Below the pieces are notes generated by a model, which saw only the letters and a program-made list of their open reading frames with translations, ran no database searches and was not told the origin of the DNA. A program made the translations under genes and the position numbers. DNA of 7,538 bases from Planctomycetes bacterium RBG_16_43_13 (lineage in GTDB: Bacteria > Planctomycetota > MHYJ01). Each line of letters starts with the position of its first letter. The stretch's first letter is position 1. This document shows positions 5,898 through 7,538 of this stretch, piece after piece. Location of the stretch: NCBI GenBank assembly GCA_001828445.1, contig MHYJ01000038.1, forward strand, positions 1 through 7,538, written 5' to 3'.

Positions 5898-5925
5898 ATT
5901 ATATTGCAATCATTTTGAGTGTATA
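5898..5925 (-). promoter_or_regulatory. Possible promoter of the ComF-family gene
   Basis: Minus-strand TATACA (5920-5925, 4 of 6) and a perfect TATAAT (5898-5903) are 16 bases apart. The predicted start near 5891 leaves a leader of only about 7 bases before ATG 5884. The 77-base gap 5885-5961 also contains TATAAT on the plus strand (5922-5927) that could serve the M50 gene, though without a good -35. Confidence 0.4.
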
Positions 5926-5961
5926 ATAAACTAACTCATCCATTGTAGCAATTAAACTATT

Positions 5962-6645
5962 ATGAGCGACTCTACTATCAAGATTGTCATAGCATTTGCG
6001 GTTTTGCTGATATCAGTTATAATACACGAAATCTGCCACGCCGCCAGCGCCTATGCATTAGGAGACCCTACTGGTAAAGAGGATGGCCGCCTATCTCTCA
6101 ACCCAATAAGACATATTGACTTTTTTAACACTATATTGTTACCTATAATTACTCTAACTGCAATGGGGTTTGCCTTCGGCGGAGCGAAGCCCGTCAGGAT
6201 AAATCCGTTTAACTTTAGAAACCCATCATTAGGGATGGCTCTTACCGCATTAGCAGGTCCTGTTTCTAATATCATACTTGCGGTTTTAGGGTTTGCTATG
6301 CTCTTCGGAATCTATTCAGTTGCACCTAACCTTGTTCAACCTCAGTCCTACAACGCTTTTTTCTTCGGCAGTGTTATTTTCATAAATCTGTTGCTGGCAG
6401 TGTTTAACCTGATACCGATTCCACCACTTGACGGCTCAAGGGTATTACGATATTTTCTGCCCTCGTCTATGAAGTCGGTGATGGATATGGTTGAGCCGTT
6501 TGGATTATTTGCCTTGATATTCTTAATCAGGGGTGGAGGGACGGTTACAATTCTACAGCCATTCTTAACTAATACGGCAAGATTTATGGCGACGGTTTTT
6601 AGCCCCGATTACACTATAACTTTATTAAATAATATCTATGGCTAA
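5962..6645 (+). CDS. Site-2 protease family (M50) membrane metallopeptidase
   Basis: A 227-residue, polytopic inner-membrane zinc peptidase of the short M50B group (FpvI/SpoIVFB/YwhC-like, without PDZ or CBS domains). The zinc site HEICH (22-26) fits HExxH inside the first helix. The family motif GRLSLNP (42-48) follows, then GGAKPV (73-78), AGPVSNI (98-104) and NLIPIPPLDGSR (149-160), whose D157 supplies the third zinc ligand. All catalytic residues are present. Hydrophobic segments lie near 6-30, 55-75, 92-118, 132-155 and 175-190. Family members cut membrane-spanning regulators or small membrane peptides; the substrate here is unknown. There is no Shine-Dalgarno before ATG 5962. The end overlaps trpS by 8 bases, so the two are translationally linked; M50 next to trpS (often followed by scpA/scpB) is a recurrent bacterial arrangement as I recall. 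Confidence 0.93.
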   Translation: MSDSTIKIVIAFAVLLISVIIHEICHAASAYALGDPTGKEDGRLSLNPIRHIDFFNTILLPIITLTAMGFAFGGAKPVRINPFNFRNPSLGMALTALAGPVSNIILAVLGFAMLFGIYSVAPNLVQPQSYNAFFFGSVIFINLLLAVFNLIPIPPLDGSRVLRYFLPSSMKSVMDMVEPFGLFALIFLIRGGGTVTILQPFLTNTARFMATVFSPDYTITLLNNIYG

Positions 6646-7538
6646 AAAAAGAGTTCTCTCTGGTATGCGTCCGACAGGGATGCTCCACATTGGGCATTAT
6701 TTTGGTGCGTTGAGAAATTGGGTAACGTTACAGGACGAATACGACTGCTTCTATATGATTGCCGATTGGCACGCAGTGATGAGTGAATACAAAGACACGT
6801 CAAGAATTACTGAATATACCCGCGAAAATGTCGCCGATTGGATTGCCTGTGGAGTTGACCCGAAGAAAAGCACCATTTTCGTCCAGTCGGCTATACCAGA
6901 GCACGCTGAATTGCATTTAGCACTATCTTGTATAACGCCACTCGGCTGGCTCGAACGTTGCCCCACGTATAAAGAGCAGATTAGAGAACTCGCAAATAAA
7001 GATGTGAGTAACTATGCCTTTCTCGGTTATCCTGTTTTACAGGCATCGGATATACTCTTGTATAAAGGAGATGCTGTCCCTGTTGGCGAAGACCAACTCC
7101 CGCACCTCGAACTTACTCGAGAGATTGTCCGTCGTTTTAATTCTTTATTTGGAGCTGTTTTCCCGGAACCGCAGGCGAAACTTACGGAGGTGCCACGTAT
7201 ACTTGGCTCAGATGGTAGGAAGATGAGTAAGTCATATGGTAATGCAATAGAATTATGTGAAAAAGTGGCAGAGATTAAGAAAAAGGTGATGTCTATGTTC
7301 ACCGACCCTGCACGTATAAGGAGAACTGACTTAGGACATCCTGACAGGTGCAATGTTTTTAGTTATCATAACCTCTTTAGTGAAAAGAATCGCGTAGGAG
7401 AGATTAAAGTCGAATGTTCCACAGCCAAGATTGGTTGCACAGAATGTAAGGGCGAACTCGCCGAACGGCTTAATACATTTCTGACACCAATCCGCGAGAA
7501 ACGCAATAATATACTCGAAACGAAAGGGCTTCTTGATG
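6638..7538 (+). CDS. trpS: Tryptophanyl-tRNA synthetase with iron-sulfur-type cysteine motif (3' end beyond the window)
   Basis: Class I synthetase that charges tRNA-Trp with tryptophan in the cytoplasm. The 300 codons in the window cover most of the protein (the family is about 325-350 residues); only the C-terminus is missing. Signature motifs are HIGH (17-20, within MLHIGHYFGAL) and KMSKS (195-199, within GRKMSKSYGN). GEDQLPHLELTREI is also typical of bacterial TrpRS. Four cysteines, C238, C260, C267 and C270, form C-x21-C-x6-C-x2-C, nearly identical to the C-x22-C-x6-C-x2-C that holds a [4Fe-4S] cluster near the anticodon-binding region in Thermotoga maritima TrpRS; a cluster here is inferred. 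ATG 6638 lies inside the M50 gene (8-base overlap) with no Shine-Dalgarno, so expression probably relies on translation of the upstream gene. Confidence 0.96.
   Translation, partial: MAKKRVLSGMRPTGMLHIGHYFGALRNWVTLQDEYDCFYMIADWHAVMSEYKDTSRITEYTRENVADWIACGVDPKKSTIFVQSAIPEHAELHLALSCITPLGWLERCPTYKEQIRELANKDVSNYAFLGYPVLQASDILLYKGDAVPVGEDQLPHLELTREIVRRFNSLFGAVFPEPQAKLTEVPRILGSDGRKMSKSYGNAIELCEKVAEIKKKVMSMFTDPARIRRTDLGHPDRCNVFSYHNLFSEKNRVGEIKVECSTAKIGCTECKGELAERLNTFLTPIREKRNNILETKGLLD

Noticed and set aside
1..7538. CRISPR arrays, insertion sequences, att sites or phage genes
   Set aside because: No regularly spaced repeats, transposase motifs or terminal inverted repeats were found; the single tRNA gene is not flanked by an integrase gene or an obvious repeat of its 3' end within the window.

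Overview
The window looks like chromosome from an uncultured, moderately AT-rich bacterium that uses the standard bacterial code (TGA is used as a stop). Three clues hint at lifestyle and lineage. The tryptophanyl-tRNA synthetase carries a four-cysteine iron-sulfur-type motif like that of Thermotoga maritima TrpRS, which suggests an anaerobe. The sigma-54 activator is a GAF-AAA+-HTH protein. The 70-residue lipoprotein resembles, from memory, small lipoproteins common in Planctomycetota and relatives. A planctomycete/PVC-like or Omnitrophota-like anaerobe is an inference, not a demonstrated placement.

Layout. Positions 1-286 (minus) hold the N-terminal 95 codons of an unrecognised membrane protein. 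A divergent intergenic region with promoter-like elements separates it from a rightward pair: an alpha-D-phosphohexomutase (418-1803) and a sigma-54-dependent regulator (1804-3312) starting directly after its stop codon. A tRNA-Lys(CTT) with encoded CCA follows on the minus strand (3317-3393). Upstream of the tRNA is a six-helix, histidine-rich inner-membrane protein, probably a metal-transporter relative (3475-4104, minus). It is divergent from a small lipoprotein (4236-4448) and an exported protein of unknown function with a His/acid-rich tail (4508-5125). The start of that second gene appears to be disturbed by one base in a T6 tract. A ComF-family zinc-ribbon phosphoribosyltransferase-like protein (5132-5884, minus) is tail-to-tail with it. 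Divergent from comF are an M50 site-2-protease family membrane peptidase (5962-6645) and trpS (6638 to the window end), which overlap by 8 bases.

How the parts relate. The phosphomutase and sigma-54 regulator are almost certainly co-transcribed, but the regulator's targets are not visible and no convincing -24/-12 promoter was found in the window. The M50-trpS pair is a housekeeping operon. The least understood part is 3475-5125, where a putative metal permease faces two exported proteins, one with a metal-binding-like C-terminus. A second theme is translation initiation: several genes lack a Shine-Dalgarno sequence and have promoter-like hexamers almost touching the start codon (leaderless or near-leaderless), while the two exported-protein genes and the sigma-54 regulator have strong Shine-Dalgarno sites. 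Most of the window is ordinary; no clearly new system is demonstrated.
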